NCBI RefSeq assembly: GCF_964340395.1
Contig: NC_135568.1
Span: 4,816,579-4,880,578, forward strand
Length of the DNA stretch: 64,000 nucleotides
Direction: 5' to 3'
From: Glandiceps talaboti
Taxonomy: Eukaryota > Hemichordata > Enteropneusta > Spengelidae
A program made the position numbers and the translations under genes. The notes under the pieces were generated by a model. That model did no database searches, was not told where the DNA came from, and saw only the letters and a program-made list of their open reading frames with translations. Of the stretch, positions 45,715-59,071 are shown piece by piece; within the stretch, counting starts at the first letter, position 1, and every line of letters begins with the position of its first letter.

Positions 45715-46494
45715 CCAAAATCCACACACAATTTTTTTTAATGTAACTTTTACCCGAGTGTCCAACCCATCATTTTTAAGGTGTTACGTTCAGAAACAGA
45801 GAGATAAATATGACCATCCTGATATACATACGCATCCAGGTTCATTCTGCATGCAAGCCCATACTAGACAACCCAGCTGTATGGAGAGTGATAACACCTC
45901 AAATCAAATGTGCTGTGTGCCCTCAATATTTTTCCCTCAGTACCGGTAACTAATGAGCTTGTGGACTGTGTAATCTGAATGCTATCACGCCACACAAGGA
46001 GCTTTCCAATAGGTGTTTTTCTTTAGGGTGTTAAGACGTCAAATCTCACATACTAGTTTTGTAATTGGTTTCTCCTTTATGACTTCCATGTGTTGTGTTT
46101 GTGACATAATCTCGGAATTATTATGTAGTATTATTTAACAATTTCTGAATCAATGCTTTAAAAGTCATTTTCTGCTAGACAGAAATTATGTTGTGCATAC
46201 TATAAATGTACTTATTTTGCCACAATGGCAATTTAGGAGATGTCAAGTGCACTTTAATTTGGTAGACAGTGCAAGGGGCAAGTAGCCAGTACTTGCAAAA
46301 ACCTATCTGGTCAGCTCTCAGTATTAAATGCGACTGTCATTAACACATTTCACAACAAGTGAATACAGAAATATGACAACTTGTTATATGTTAGTGGGAC
46401 TTATTTCCACGGAAAAAGCTATCACACATATTCACAAAAAAATAGATGAAACACTAAAAACGATGCACCTATAATAATGCGAATTTATAATGCA
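45715..46494. other. Intronic sequence
   Basis: No feature recognised. Confidence 0.3.
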
Positions 46495-46829
46495 CCTCTT
46501 CTCTGGAGAGCTTGAGGCGCTCACAATTATTACTCTTGGCATGGATCATTGGCAGCACAATGGCCTGGGCCTTATACTTTGTGAACTCCCTGGGGAGCAT
46601 ACGATGCATTGCAGCCTCTATAAGCACTCACATTGCAACCTCTATCCTACCAGGTTCCCAATTATACAGCTGGGTTGACTGAGGCACAGTTGTGGTTCAA
46701 ATCTTGCCCAAGGATTTTAGCCATTCAGACACAAATGGCAGCGACAGGGCTCAAACCTGCAACCTGCAGATTCCAAGCCAGCCAGCCAGCCAGACACCCT
46801 AACCATTCGCTCATCATGACTCCACAATA
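46495..46829 (-). mobile_element. tRNA-derived SINE, minus strand
   Basis: The head is at the high-coordinate end: A box ATGAGCGAATGG (46814-46803) and B box GGTTTGAGCCC (46757-46747), about 45 bp apart as in tRNA promoters. The body contains TGGGCAAGATTTGAACCACA, CTCAGTCAACCCAGCTGTAT and GGAACCTGGTAGGATAGAGG. A GGCT tetranucleotide expansion (46778-46793) interrupts the anticodon-arm region. A long tail region extends to about 46495. The B box is intact, so it may once have been transcribed. Confidence 0.85.
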
Positions 46830-47079
46830 GTTAATGGCATCTGTGACACTTTAACCAGCTAGGTATACATCTCTCACATTCAATTACTTGTACTTTTAAG
46901 CCATGGCAAAAAAAAACCCACATGTACAAGTATAGATTAATATATAATATTGTCTGATGGTAAAAGTATATTTTCACATCTAACCCCTTTGCAAATACAC
47001 TGAATATGTACCATACTACAATGTCTACATTACCACCCCCTCCCTCCTGACTAGCTAGACACAATTAATGTGTAAAGTT
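46830..47079. other. Intronic sequence
   Basis: No feature recognised. Confidence 0.3.
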
Positions 47080-47790
47080 TAATGCTGACAGACGCTTTCC
47101 ATTCCTTCTCTACAACTAAGGGCTTGCACATAAGTGAAACAGTAAATGTATACAGAAACAATGTAAAATTTACAAGATCTTTTGTTTCCATTCTCACTTC
47201 TCTATAACTTATAGGGGGGTCTTGGAATGAGAAAAGTATGAAACTTGCGTAACACTCTGTTCACCTCCCTCTGCCCCTCTCTAACAAGGGGGTTTTGAAA
47301 GTGAAACAAATATGTACAGAAACTGAGCAAAATTTACCAGACCCTGCTTTTACCCTCCCCTCTGTAATTATGTCTTGAACAGAAGTGACTGGAACACTAA
47401 ATGTACACAACTTTAGCAGACCCTGACTTTTTCACCCCTCTGCAACAAAGGTTCTTGAACATAAATCAAACACCAAATGTATATAACAGTGCAAATTCAT
47501 TAGACGACCTTTTCATTGCCCCCTTGCTTCCTTGTACATGTAACTATAGTGGGTCTTGGAAAAAGAGAAGGTTAGGATTTTACACACGCCTTTGCCTCCC
47601 TCACACCCTTTGCCCCTCTATAAAACGTCTATACATGGAACATCAGAAACTGTGCTACCAGATCCTTTCTTTTCACCATTTTCTGTCTAAATTAGATAGG
47701 GAAAGAGTGAAACTTGCCAAACCCTTTTCCTCCTCTCTTCCCCTCTGTAATTTAGAAGACTTGAAGAAAAGTGAAAATTAGCATTTAATA
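47080..47790 (+). repeat. Decayed tandem repeat, period about 100 bp
   Basis: Units combine a C/T-rich run (CCTCCCTCTGCCCCTCTxTAA), GGGTCTTGxAxxxAxGTGAAAC and AAATGTAxACAxAAACxxxGC, AAAxTTTACCAGACCCT. About six diverged units; the 126-codon ORF at 47401 is incidental. Confidence 0.6.
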
Positions 47791-48279
47791 TCACTGCATA
47801 CAGTGAAATTTGAACAGATTCAATGCCATCAGTCCTAAATCAGAAAGGAAAGTTACATGTACTTATTGGTCGGTACATCAATATCCTGAGCCTCAGGGTC
47901 AAAGACCATCTTCAAAGAAAGGTGATGACACAAAAACCAACAATAAATCTAGACACATTGGAAATCACATGAATGCCTTGACAGAAAGATGTTTTGAACT
48001 CCATGGCTCAGCATCATTAATTATAAACAATTGAATGAAGTTGTTTAGCTGTCTGAATAGAGTGCAATTATGTATTTCCTCATTGCAAATGACCATAATA
48101 AACACAACATGTCAGTGAGGTTAGTACATGTGATAAATCTAACAACACTTTCAGCTCAGCTTAGTGTTGCTGTCACTCAACAGCACTCTGAATTGCTATG
48201 GCTTTGAAAGTCTCTGTAGCACTGAGAGGTATACATGCATAGTTTCATGGCACATATTGATATAATGTAATGTATTTAT
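47791..48279. other. Intronic sequence
   Basis: No feature recognised. Confidence 0.3.
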
Positions 48280-49340
48280 TTTAAATCTACATAACACGCA
48301 TACATGTAAGAAATCTCATACCTTGAAAAAGAGAGGGCATTATCAAGTGAAATTCTATAGTTTCCCTTCAAATTCAATTTAATGTCTATAAAGTATCCTT
48401 ACAAATTCTGTGTATTTATTAAGAGTTTAAAACCATACATATATTGAAACACGGATAGCAAGCTCGCACCTTGGGAACAGAGAGAAGGGTTATCAAGTGA
48501 AGTTTCTATTCAGTTTCCTTTCAAATTCAATGTATTTACTGAGATTTCAAAACCATGCATGCATTCTAACACATCTCATATGTTGACAACAGAGGTCATC
48601 GAGTGAAATTTCTAAAACTTCCCCTACAAATTCAGTACATTCATTGAGATATTAAAACCACGCATATATTCTAACACAGATAGGAAACATCATACTTTGA
48701 TAGCAATGACTGGTATCCACACTATCCCTGCACATTCAGCATATTGCAGAGATTTTAGAATCATACTTTTTACAAATATCTTACACAGAAGGGAAAACCT
48801 TGCACAATCTAGTTTTATATTCTGTGATTTTGATAATTATTCAAACCTGGGTATCACCGAGAGAGGATGTAAGAACAGCTCTATTTGTTTGATTGTTTAA
48901 CTTACTTTTAAATCTATTGTGTGTACAGCACTTTTGAATATTAATGAATAGAAAAGGTGCTTTAGAAAATAAAAAAAATTAAAATTAAAATCTGCATTGC
49001 TTCATTTGCATTCAATTGTATTTGATATGAGATTTAGAACCAAATTTAACGAACAGATGGAAAACCTTGTACACGCTACACTATTTCCTACACATGTGGT
49101 GTTTTTGATAGTTTCAGAACCTGGATAAAAAAGACAGGGAAAAATAGTTATATTTGCATATAGCTACCTATACATTCAATGTACTCTTTGAGATTTCAGA
49201 ACAATATACTACTAATATAGATAGACATTTATTTAAATATAAAGCTTCCTACACATTCAATACTTCTTGCAAAGATGTCAGAATCACATTCTAGTCTTCC
49301 TCAAGCTATAGAAAACAGCTACACAGATATCAAAGTAGCA
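48280..49340 (+). repeat. Decayed tandem repeat, period about 115-120 bp
   Basis: Units combine CAAATTCAATGTATTxAxTGA, GATTTCAAAACCATGCATxx and ATTCTAACACAxATAxxAAAxC, then TxGAxAACAGAG...ATCAAGTGAAxTTTCTA. Best preserved at 48420-48720 and progressively diverged to 49330. Confidence 0.65.
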
Positions 49341-49491
49341 TATGTGAGAAATCTGACAAAATTTGCATAATGGGATATGACTCGCACTGTTACAAGAAAA
49401 CCCAGTCTAGATCCTATCTGTGGCTTCCAATCTCAAAATCTCTCTTTTCTCCTCAATGCCAGGGATAGCCTCTAGACTAAAAAAAATCCTG
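49341..49491. other. Intronic sequence
   Basis: No feature recognised. Confidence 0.3.
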
Positions 49492-49866
49492 TAAGGTCTA
49501 ATATTAAAAATTGTGTGGTTCCAATTATGTTCAATTTTAAAATAGGTGAGGTAGGTAGATTTTTCATTTTATTATATATTTTTTTCATGTGTGCGTGTCT
49601 AGTTCAGGTTTTCCATTGTTTTCCATATGGTCTCTGTGTTGCTTATTTTTTCCTATCAGATGTACAGTCATTATAAATTGAAAGAACAGTTTTATATTGT
49701 CTTTTTCAGTTGATGTCAGTTTCCGCATCCCCTATTTCTCATGAGACTTCACAATTTTTGCGATTTTTTTCTCTCGAATATGTAAAAAAAAAAAAGTTTA
49801 GGATCAGCAGTGAAAACCAAGGTAGGGTTGGATAACCGAAACCAAACAATTATTTTTCTAGGCTTA
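49492..49866 (+). mobile_element. MITE-like family C, full copy
   Basis: Left end TAAGGTCTAATATTAAAAAT, TGTGTGGTTCCAATTATG, and right end (minus strand) TAAGCCTAGAAAAATAATTG, TTTGGTTTCGGTTATCC form imperfect TIRs of about 40-60 bp. The interior is non-coding with T-rich runs. Half copies at 12085 and 37471. Confidence 0.82.
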
Positions 49867-50519
49867 ATATACAATGTATAGTGTAGGGAATTCAGTTCGA
49901 TTTTCTCCAATTCCTACGTAGTACCCTCAAAAAAACAGTTGATCAGCAAGCTCAAAGGTTTTTCCAAATACATATTACAGAAGGAGGAAGAATGTTCACA
50001 GCAGCTATTTGTAAGTGATACATGGAAACACCATTTGTGTCAAAAATGTATTTTTTTGATTTTTATTGCCTAGTAAATATCAAATAAACTTGTGGTATAC
50101 ATTTATGAGAAAACCTAATGTGACAACTGCATGCAGAACATCCTGTATTCTTCGTAATTTGGAAATACCAATACAAGAACCATATCCTGATATGTTTCCA
50201 TGGATACTTATCAGATAATTTGCTTACATACAATTTTAAATACCCGTATAAGAAAAACACATCTTTTGATTTTTGTTCCTCGATAAAATTCCGCTAAATT
50301 CTTGGCATAAAATTTTAATAAAAAAGCCTTCTGGTTTTGTAACTTGGATTAAGATCATTGACACGTATAAGTATCAATGTATCACATATCACATTATTAC
50401 AACCCAATCTCTGTATGGGTCAACAAAACATACACTGAAATTGCTTGTACTGTCCATAACAGATAGAAGAATTACATTTATATGCTGTTGACCTGGTTCA
50501 GAAAATAAATTGAATTTTA
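49867..50519. other. AT-rich intronic sequence
   Basis: No feature recognised. Confidence 0.3.
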
Positions 50520-50960
50520 TACAACAAAATGCAACACTACATACCAAACAAAGTGTGATAATGTAACATTTACACATGTTTTACAATGTTGCAAAATGTA
50601 ACATTTACACGTTTTACATTGTTGCAAATTGTAAGTTATACATGTTCTGCATGTACATTGTTGCAAAATGTAACATTTACATATGTTACATTGTTGCAAA
50701 TTGTAAGTTACACGTTTTGCATATACATTGTTGCAAAATGTAACATTTACTTATGTGTTACATTGTTGCAAATTGTAACACTAATCTCAATACATTGTTG
50801 CAATTTAAAGTATTACCAGTCTTAATATAACCAATTTAACACTGTCACTTGTCGTACATTGTTGTAAAATGTAACACTAAAACAAAACCGTGACTGGCAC
50901 AACAATTTTTGCAAATAGATTTAATACATTGTTGCAAAACTGGAACATCACAGAGTACAG
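50520..50960 (+). repeat. Tandem repeat of TGTTGCAAAATGTAACATTT
   Basis: ACATTGTTGCAAAATGTAAC and its variant TTGTTGCAAATTGTAA alternate about every 35-45 bp from 50578 to 50940, giving a two-unit (about 80-bp) higher order in the middle. The core GTTGCAAAATGTAAC is partly palindromic. Confidence 0.88.
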
Positions 50961-52560
50961 GTAACTGCAACATGTACATCTTTACTTGCAACATGTTAAA
51001 CTCGGACATTCTAGGGCAGAGACTTGCCAACTTGAGAATGTTGTACACCACAGCCAATATGTCAAGTCAGATAACCAAGTCTCTGGCTACATTTCCACCA
51101 AAAAAGGCAACATCAGAGCTTAGCTATCATGTAGTGTTGCAATATATGACAAGTTGACCTACCATACACTGCCAAAATATGACTGACACTTGCCATAACT
51201 ATGGACTACAAATGAAAGGGTATCAGAACTTGTCATACACGGTTGAAATATATGACAGGTTGAATACCATACACTGCCAAAATATGACAAACACTGACTA
51301 TTAATGTGCAGTGAAAGGTCTCAAAATGTCAAATTTTGTAGCAAATGACAACTGCATGGTGAAGCTGTCATGCAATCTGTTCAAGATCCATCATCACACT
51401 AGTATTACTGATCGACATATATAATTTAACAGTATCATAGCTGTAAATCAACACGCATACAAGTACATTCTATATCTGCCATATTAATATATCATAATTC
51501 ATATTGCTGTGCCATAATTTGTATCACGATACAACACATCTGCTGAATTCACAAAATAACAAAACAGGAACTTCTGAGTAGGGTTTTAAATACTGTAGAT
51601 TCCAAGATGCGACAATGTGGCTCTACAGTAATAAGTTATGGAGACAAAATCTGCTCATAACATATTGACCATCTATTAAAATGAAGCCTAGTACCCTACT
51701 CATTTTCAAGACACTTATATTTTTAGATGGTTCTAGGACACGACTTGGCCACTTAAGTAGTGAAAATTATACAGTGGCAAAATACTTTTACCGATAGTTG
51801 CTGTTCAGACTTGAGAAGCTGGTAAAACCTATATATACATTGAAGCAAAGCATAACACAATTTGCTTGAACTACATGTTGTGCATGTAGCTGGAGAAACT
51901 GGCAAAACTGCTTCACTGTTGCAAAATGTAACATATTTATATGTAAGCAAGTACAAGCTAGAGACACACGTAACATAGATACATTTGGGCAAAATGTAAT
52001 GTTTTTGTTTGTACTGGCTGGAGAAACTGATAAAAAAAATTGACATTGTGTCAACTTTAACACATTAGCTCATACTAATTGTGGCAAAATGTACAATTTC
52101 TGCTTGAAATGGCTAGAGAAACTGATAAAAATGTGACATGGTGTCAAATTTCACATATTTCCTTGTACTAACTAGAGAAACTGATAAAAAGCTCCACTGC
52201 AGCAATATTTTGCTTGAACAAATGTAGGTAGAGCTGGTAAAACTGACACATTTTGGCAAAATGTAAGTTTGCTTATAGTAGTATTCGCATGGGATGCTGG
52301 GTTAAAGTGACAACATTGTGGCAAAATGTAACACATCTGCTCATACTAAACTATAGAAACTCCTAAAACTGATACTTTGTGGCTATGGCAAAACGCAACA
52401 TCACTTGCTACAAACTGAACAAACAAATAATAAATGACACAATGCAAAATAACACTTTATGTTGTTCATTACTACATAGAAAAACTAACTGGCTCTTACT
52501 ACATAGAGAAACTAACTGGCTCTCACATTTCTGGCAAATTGAAACATACCAATCAAGATC
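50961..52560 (+). repeat. Decayed continuation of the GGCAAAATGTAAC field
   Basis: From 51780 to 52400, (T/G)GGCAAAATGTAA and CTxGAGAAACTGxTAAAA recur every 60-75 bp with heavy divergence. 51120-51300 has its own weaker repeat (CATACACTGCCAAAATATGA, TATGACAAGTTGAxxTACC). Confidence 0.6.
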
Positions 52561-54249
52561 TGCAACACAGTATCACAAAATACAGAACTTGTTACAACCC
52601 TGTCTAGAAACTGAGACTGTCAGATGTCATGGCCATAGAAACAAACCGCCATATACTTAAGGCAAATACTTCACACACTTATGACACTAAATAAAACACT
52701 GTCCCTCCACACGATACAAAAGATTTCAAATTCTGGAGTTGGTTTTGCTTGGAAAAACATCAATATTTTTCTTCCATATGGTCAATTTATTTTCATAGTG
52801 GTACACTTTATCAAGAAGACTTATTAAAAATTACTAAGAAATTAAATTGAATGAAATGGTAAACACATAAAAAGCAGTGGGAACTGTAGACAAATATTCA
52901 TAAAAAGGCCTTAAATTTTACAGGAGGACCTCAGTATGTGTAGTGGATGGAGTCCCATCTGTCATTACAGCCACAATACAAAGGGAGTGCGTAAGACGAA
53001 CAATGTCTTTTAACTGTGGCCTGTGCAAGCCCTTTTGAATTAGACCCTTGAGTGTGAAGTACACAGTCTCCCAGACTTTCAAATTTCCACGCAGCACTTC
53101 TTACACAGAGGACAACAAATCTGTTGTTCCTGATCATATTACATTTCACAAATCTATAGCAACAATGGTTAGAAATGTTACAACACAGAATACAGGCTTA
53201 CAACAACAATTTTCCCCGACTCCTTTTCCAAAGACAGAATTTATACCATGCCATGAAAATTATATGGCTGTCTTTTAGGACCTTGGTCATGGTGAAAGCA
53301 ATGTAATACACATAGCCACATATGATCCAAATAGGCACTAAATTTAGTATATATGTACGACCTTTAACCTTTTAAGCTGACGATTCTTACATGTACATGT
53401 CTTCATGGACATCAAAATAAGCCACACAATTTTTACAGCTGGGGCCAGACTTGTCAAAATATACGTTTACACATTTAACTCACAAACTACACTCACTATT
53501 ACACATAACTGACTTCACATTTTAGAAATATATCAGGCATGTCATTTTTATGAATTTTACTGGTAATACAGCATCATTAATATCCTAACAATCTAAAATC
53601 TAAACTGACTTATTCAAATACTAGTACCGGCTAGAAATAGATTTGACTTTGAATTTAAGCTTTCGTTTTTGAGGTTAAGAGATTTGCCTGTCCATTGTTA
53701 GTGTCTAGGGTAATCTTAACCTATACCAACTAATCAATCTTATGGGCTTTTTTCCTCTCAGACAAAGTGCCCCTAATCTGAATACTCGTATCTTCCCTAC
53801 CACTTGCCCCTTCAATTTGGCCCGAAAAAAGAGCCAGGGTAAATTACACTAACCCAATCGCATATCACAATAGGTGACGATCTGATACAAGTGTTTTGAG
53901 CCGAGTCACAAAAAAACAAACACACATGTATGCACATGCAAAGCTGCCCATTCTGTCACACAAAGACACGAATCCCAAAATACCTATAACTGTTCACCGA
54001 ACAGAATAACATCGGAAATAAAAACCCATGATCAGAGAACAAATTCCCTACACATGGCTGTGTTCTAATTATCTAACAAATATCCCACTTTGTCATAGAA
54101 CTCGCTCTGCTATCTACAGTGGGTATCATCATCAATATATCAATGCTGAACACATCAGCCCCTGTGGCATTCACATCTAGTTTCAGGACATTTAGTCTTC
54201 TTCATAAAATTGAACTGTCTTTATTGTGTTGATACATTGCCACCTAAAC
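52561..54249. other. Intronic sequence
   Basis: No gene, RNA or convincing repeat recognised in this 1.7 kb. Confidence 0.35.
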
Positions 54250-54960
54250 AACGTTTTCCCTAGGTACCTGTATTTGACTACCTTCTTTTTCAGATAGACT
54301 TTTAAGCCTTTGGTCAGTCTCTCTCCACCTTTCACCCACACACATCAAGATGTAGTGACATATCAAGCAATATACTTTGAATTTTCAGGGTTTTTACATG
54401 TTTTCAGGCCCTTGTGTTGTGTTACAGTATTGCACCTAAATTACATTTCCTTGAAAATGTTGCTACCTGACTTTTTTGCCTTTGGTCACCTCCACCTTTC
54501 AGCCACACATATCAAGTGTAGTGACACATCAAGCAATATATATTTAATTTTCAGGGTTTTCACACATTCTCAAACCCCTGTGTTGTGTTACAGTATGAAT
54601 TTTGCTGCCTTCTTCTTTGCCTTTGGTCAGTATCTCTCCACCTTTCACCCACACATATCAACTGTGTATGTCATATCATTCACTGCACTGACACATCCAA
54701 GCAATACACATTGAATTTTCAGGATTTCTACTAAGGTTTTCAAGCCCCAGTATTGCATGAAACTTGGCACCTAAAGTAAATTTCCCCAAGTACCTTTTTC
54801 TCCATGTTGTCAAGACTGTCTTTTTGCCTTTGGTCAGTTACATGCCTCCACCTTTCACCCACACACAACAACTGTACATGTACATGTCAATTAAACTGTA
54901 GGGACGCATTCATTTAATTTTCATGTTTTCATTCTGGTTTTCAAGCCCTAGTACTGTTAA
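54250..54960 (+). repeat. Tandem repeat, period about 170 bp
   Basis: TTTGCCTTTGGTCAGT, CTCTCCACCTTTCACCCACA, CACATCAAGxTGTAGTGACA, CAAGCAATATACxTTGAATT and TTCAGGGTTTTxAC recur at about 54305, 54475, 54620 and 54825. The 134-codon ORF at 54310 is an artefact of the array. Confidence 0.82.
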
Positions 54961-55789
54961 AACACTGCTCCTAAACCTAACACTACAATTTCCCTGGCTA
55001 CTTGGATACCTTCCTTTCAACGGTGACTATTGTCTTTCAATCACTTACATATTGACTCATTTTCATTTCATTTTAAAGGTTTCTTGAGCCCTAGTAACAG
55101 ACAGACAAAATTTACATATAGCTTACCACATATTTAGTTGTAATTTGGGCGTGGAGCCTTAGGTACATGTGTGGGGGGAACTTCAGTAGATTTCTAACTC
55201 CTTACTGCACTTAAAAAAACACTGACACATAAACTTTGGAGAAAAATAAACCAGCTTTCATAGCCTATCAGACAGTATTATTCAACTGTGGGGGGGGGGG
55301 GGGCACTGTGAGATTCTAAACTAAAATATTTTGGTGTCAACATATTATTTTGAGAGTGAAATTTCACTGTAGGAATTGTTTGTCCAAGTCTCAATGAGCT
55401 TACAATAAACTAAAACCATAGAAAAAACCTGCGAATGTAAACGTTCTAAATCAATGTAAACTTAAATAAATAACATATTGTGTGTGTAGATACTCACTCA
55501 CACAAAACAAAGCCCTAAACCCAAAACAGTCAAAATTGACGTCGTTGGTAACAAATAGCAACAGAGTACTGTACCAAGTCTCCGGTGTTGACTGTGCGCT
55601 AGGACATAACATCCCTTATTGATATATACTTTTTTTCAAATTCACAGATTAAAACAAATTTGTGTTACTCTGAGTATCTGGCAATTACACATGCATGAGA
55701 TGATGTCTGTTGTTTGTCATACTTAAGCTATAACAAAGCCCAGACCTTTCTTTACTGCATGTTATTTTGTCTGCTCATTTCTTTGGAAA
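54961..55789. other. Intronic sequence with poly-G run
   Basis: A run of 13 G at 55291-55303; otherwise no feature recognised. Confidence 0.4.
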
Positions 55790-56345
55790 AACTGGAAGTT
55801 TAACTTGCAATTTTATTTTATTTATTTGGCTGAAAGTTATGAGGTCAGTCACTCGTGGAATTTTAAAATGGCACTAATTTTTCAATACTGACACCAAATC
55901 TAACATTAGGGCTAGCCTTCTTTCAGAGTTTTATTTGGTCTACTAATATTTTACATGCACACATAGAAAATACAAGATGTCTACCTCAGTTTTATTTCAT
56001 TTTATTCTGCTGTAAATTATGGATATAGTCACTTGTGGAATTTTAAAACAGGGCTAATTTTTCAATACTAACATAGGAGCATACAGTAGTACTAGGTCAA
56101 ATTTTTCTTTCTAACATGTCTTTTTCTGTGTTTATTCCTTGGCATTGACGTTTACATTTTCATTTATTCAGTTGAAAACTATGAGCAAAGACACGCATGT
56201 AATTTTACAATCTCACTTATTTTTCTATACTTGCTTTGAGTGTTAGCCCAGACTCTTATTTTCGTGAATCTTACTTATTTTTCTATATTTGCTTTGAGTG
56301 TTAGCCCAGAATCTTATTGTTGTGAATGTTAATACTTCATCTGGT
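55790..56345 (+). repeat. Decayed tandem repeat, period about 185 bp, plus 58-bp duplication
   Basis: TATGxxxxxAGTCACTxGTGGAATTT + TAAAAxxGxxCTAATTTTTC recurs near 55838, 56020 and 56180. At its end, CTTATTTTTCTATAxTTGCT with TTGAGTGTTAGCCCAGA is duplicated cleanly (56215 and 56273, 58 bp apart). Confidence 0.7.
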
Positions 56346-56849
56346 AACTTTTTACACGCATGTAACAAAAAACTGGAGAATTGACTTGGGTTTATTTTAA
56401 ACACGTACAAATTTTCAAATACTTTCTTCAGATACATAATTCTACCAGTGTGATCGTTGTGGTATGCATAAACCTAGGATCCTATTTTCAAATTTCAAAC
56501 CATATTCTTCCAACAGCCTACAAAGCTTTACCCAAGAACAACAGACCACAGTACATGTAGTTACTTGACATCACATTATATATAATAGGTATATTCTGTC
56601 ATCAATACACTGCAAATATTGTGATAAAACACCCACACACAAATTCTAAACTGTACTTATTAGCTTGAATAGCACAAACAGAAAATTGGTTCTTATTTGG
56701 TTTTGTCAGTGAGGAATGAAACTGGCTATGTATGTATCTATGTGTCTGTGTCTCTGTGTGTTTGACACCAGATCAAAATTATTAATGGGGCACCAGCTGT
56801 TCACTACAGAATACATAAAACATTGTTCTATGGGGGGCAACTGTACATT
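56346..56849. other. Intronic sequence
   Basis: A short TATG/TGTC-rich run is at 56727-56762; otherwise nothing recognised. Confidence 0.35.
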
Positions 56850-57685
56850 AGTAAACACTCATAATAAGTACAGACTCTAACTAACATTAACACAAATCTA
56901 GTATCAGCTTGAAGATTAGTGGACTCACATAACCAGCACAAACCCCTAACTAACCCTAATACATGAGTGAGATTGGGGGAGTCACATACACAGTACAGAC
57001 CCCAAACTAACCCTAACACCTGCCTGAGATTGGTGGACTCACAAACCGTACTAACCCCAACACCTAATATCACAGTCTGTAGACCAGATTAGTTAACACA
57101 CATAACCAGCACAGACCCTAACTAACCCTAACACCTAATATTAATGCCTGGAGATTGGTGGACTCACATAACCAGCACAGACCCTAACTAACCCTAACAC
57201 CTAATATTAATGCCTGGAGATTGGTGGACTCACATAACCAGCACAGACTCTAACTAACCCCAATACCTAATATCACTGCCTGGAGATTGGTGGACTCACA
57301 TAACCAGCACAGCCCTTATCACAGTCTAGAGATTAGTAGACACACATAACCAGCACAGACCCTAACTAACCCTAAGATGCACAAATCCCTAACTAACCCT
57401 AATACCTAATATTAATGCCTGGAGATTGGTGGACTCACATAACCAGCACAGCCCTTATCACAGTCTGGAGACTGGTGGACACACATACATTTTGTAACCA
57501 GCACAAACCCTAACTAACCCTAACACCTAATATCACAGTCTGGAGATTAGTAGACACACATAACCAGCACAGACCCTAACTAACCCTAACACGCACAAAT
57601 CCCTAACTAACCCTAACACCTAATATCACAGTCTGAAGATTAGTGGACACACATAACCAGCACAGAACCTAACCAACCCTATTCA
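56850..57685 (+). repeat. 66-bp tandem array with telomere-like CTAACCCTAA words
   Basis: CATAACCAGCACAGACCCTA + ACTAACCCTAACACCTAATA + TxAxTGCCTGGAGATTGGTG + GACTCA; units start at 57101, 57167, 57233 and 57299 exactly 66 bp apart, with shorter and deleted units on either side. About ten to twelve units. The CTAACTAACCCTAACAC stretch resembles but is not a (TTAGGG)n telomere tract. Confidence 0.93.
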
Positions 57686-59071
57686 TAACTATCTCTAATT
57701 TTTGCACTCAGTTTTTTTTTTAGAACAGTGTAGGGTTTGCAAAATGTGGCACTAGAAACTCTGTTTGCTTAGCATGTTCTGATAATCAACACTACAGGTA
57801 GCATGTGTCCATTCATCTTTAGTCATGTCATGTATTTCTACATAATACACATATTATTTCACACCATCTCCACGACCACCAGACACTGACAGATTTCAGT
57901 CCGAGGTTGATTAAATAATTTGCCTAGCCCATGGCCTTGAAATTAGCCACTCATTAAAATACTGTTTAATTTATGTCAACACTTCAATAGTACCTTGCAT
58001 GCATCACAAAATCCTTTACTCTCCTTATTGTCAGCCATCTTCTAATCAATTTTCTTTTATTTACAAAGTCTTTCAATACATTTTATTCTACTTGGATTCG
58101 AATGGAGTCTAAAGAGAGAAAATCAGGTTGTGCAGTCGAACAATGGCTTCCACAAAACCAAAGGACCCAGTGGTGTTGTGTTTGTCAATCTGTTAGATTG
58201 TTTCTGACAGACTGGTATACAAATGTATTATAAATGACACACAAGTGCCATTTTAATTGATAATCATTGATTACAGCAGACTGATTATTTAGGTGCAAAT
58301 TTTTTTACTTCCTTGTATTCAAAGTGGCAGCAGAGGAAACTGTGCTTTGGGAGGAAAAAGGAAGTCTCAATCTCCACTGATATCATACATTTGCAAATTT
58401 CAAACACCCCCACCCTTCAATTAAATAACTAAACCCCCTTTCAGATTCCTAATCACGCCAAAACATTCACAACAGATGTACAAGAGATAATACTGCTTTC
58501 AAAGACACAGAGGGAAGGCAAATCATAATCTCAAGTGCGACTTCTATCACATTGAAAGCCGATGACAGTAAATTAAAAAATACAGTTTTAAATTTGACAT
58601 AAAGTACATAAGCCTAGCAACCTAGGTATTTTTCTATTCTTTTCAATATAAATGAACTGGACGATCGTTAACACCATTCGTCTCTCACTCCTTCAGTGGA
58701 ATTATCTCACTTGAAATATCCATAGAACAGTCTTATTAAAATGACTAAAATAAACCCCAGAGTAATCATTTGCCAACAATAAGAATGATAGGCTGTTAGA
58801 CATTCCCTCTCATGATCTCAAACTATAATTGATAAATGGGAAGCAATGTCACACATATTTCCCATCACACAACCTGATATTATTTTCCATGTCAGTCACA
58901 ACATAAAATATCTCTTGTTTACACCCAACTGGTTGGGTATTTTCCGATCACTAATCTATTTAACAGACAACCCCACCGATTTACTTAAAATTCCCACAGT
59001 AAAATATTACTCGCACATATTACACCCCAATATACTCAGTCACACGGGGAAAAATAAGAGATTAATTTAAC
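57686..59071. other. Intronic sequence adjoining exon 2
   Basis: No repeat or coding sequence recognised. This least repetitive part of the intron lies next to the exon. Confidence 0.4.

Noticed and set aside
54310-54714. 134-codon ORF
   Set aside because: Lies over the 170-bp tandem repeat and follows its period; no domain.
56850-57685. Interstitial telomere
   Set aside because: The CTAACCCTAA words are embedded in a 66-bp unit; no uninterrupted (CCCTAA)n tract.
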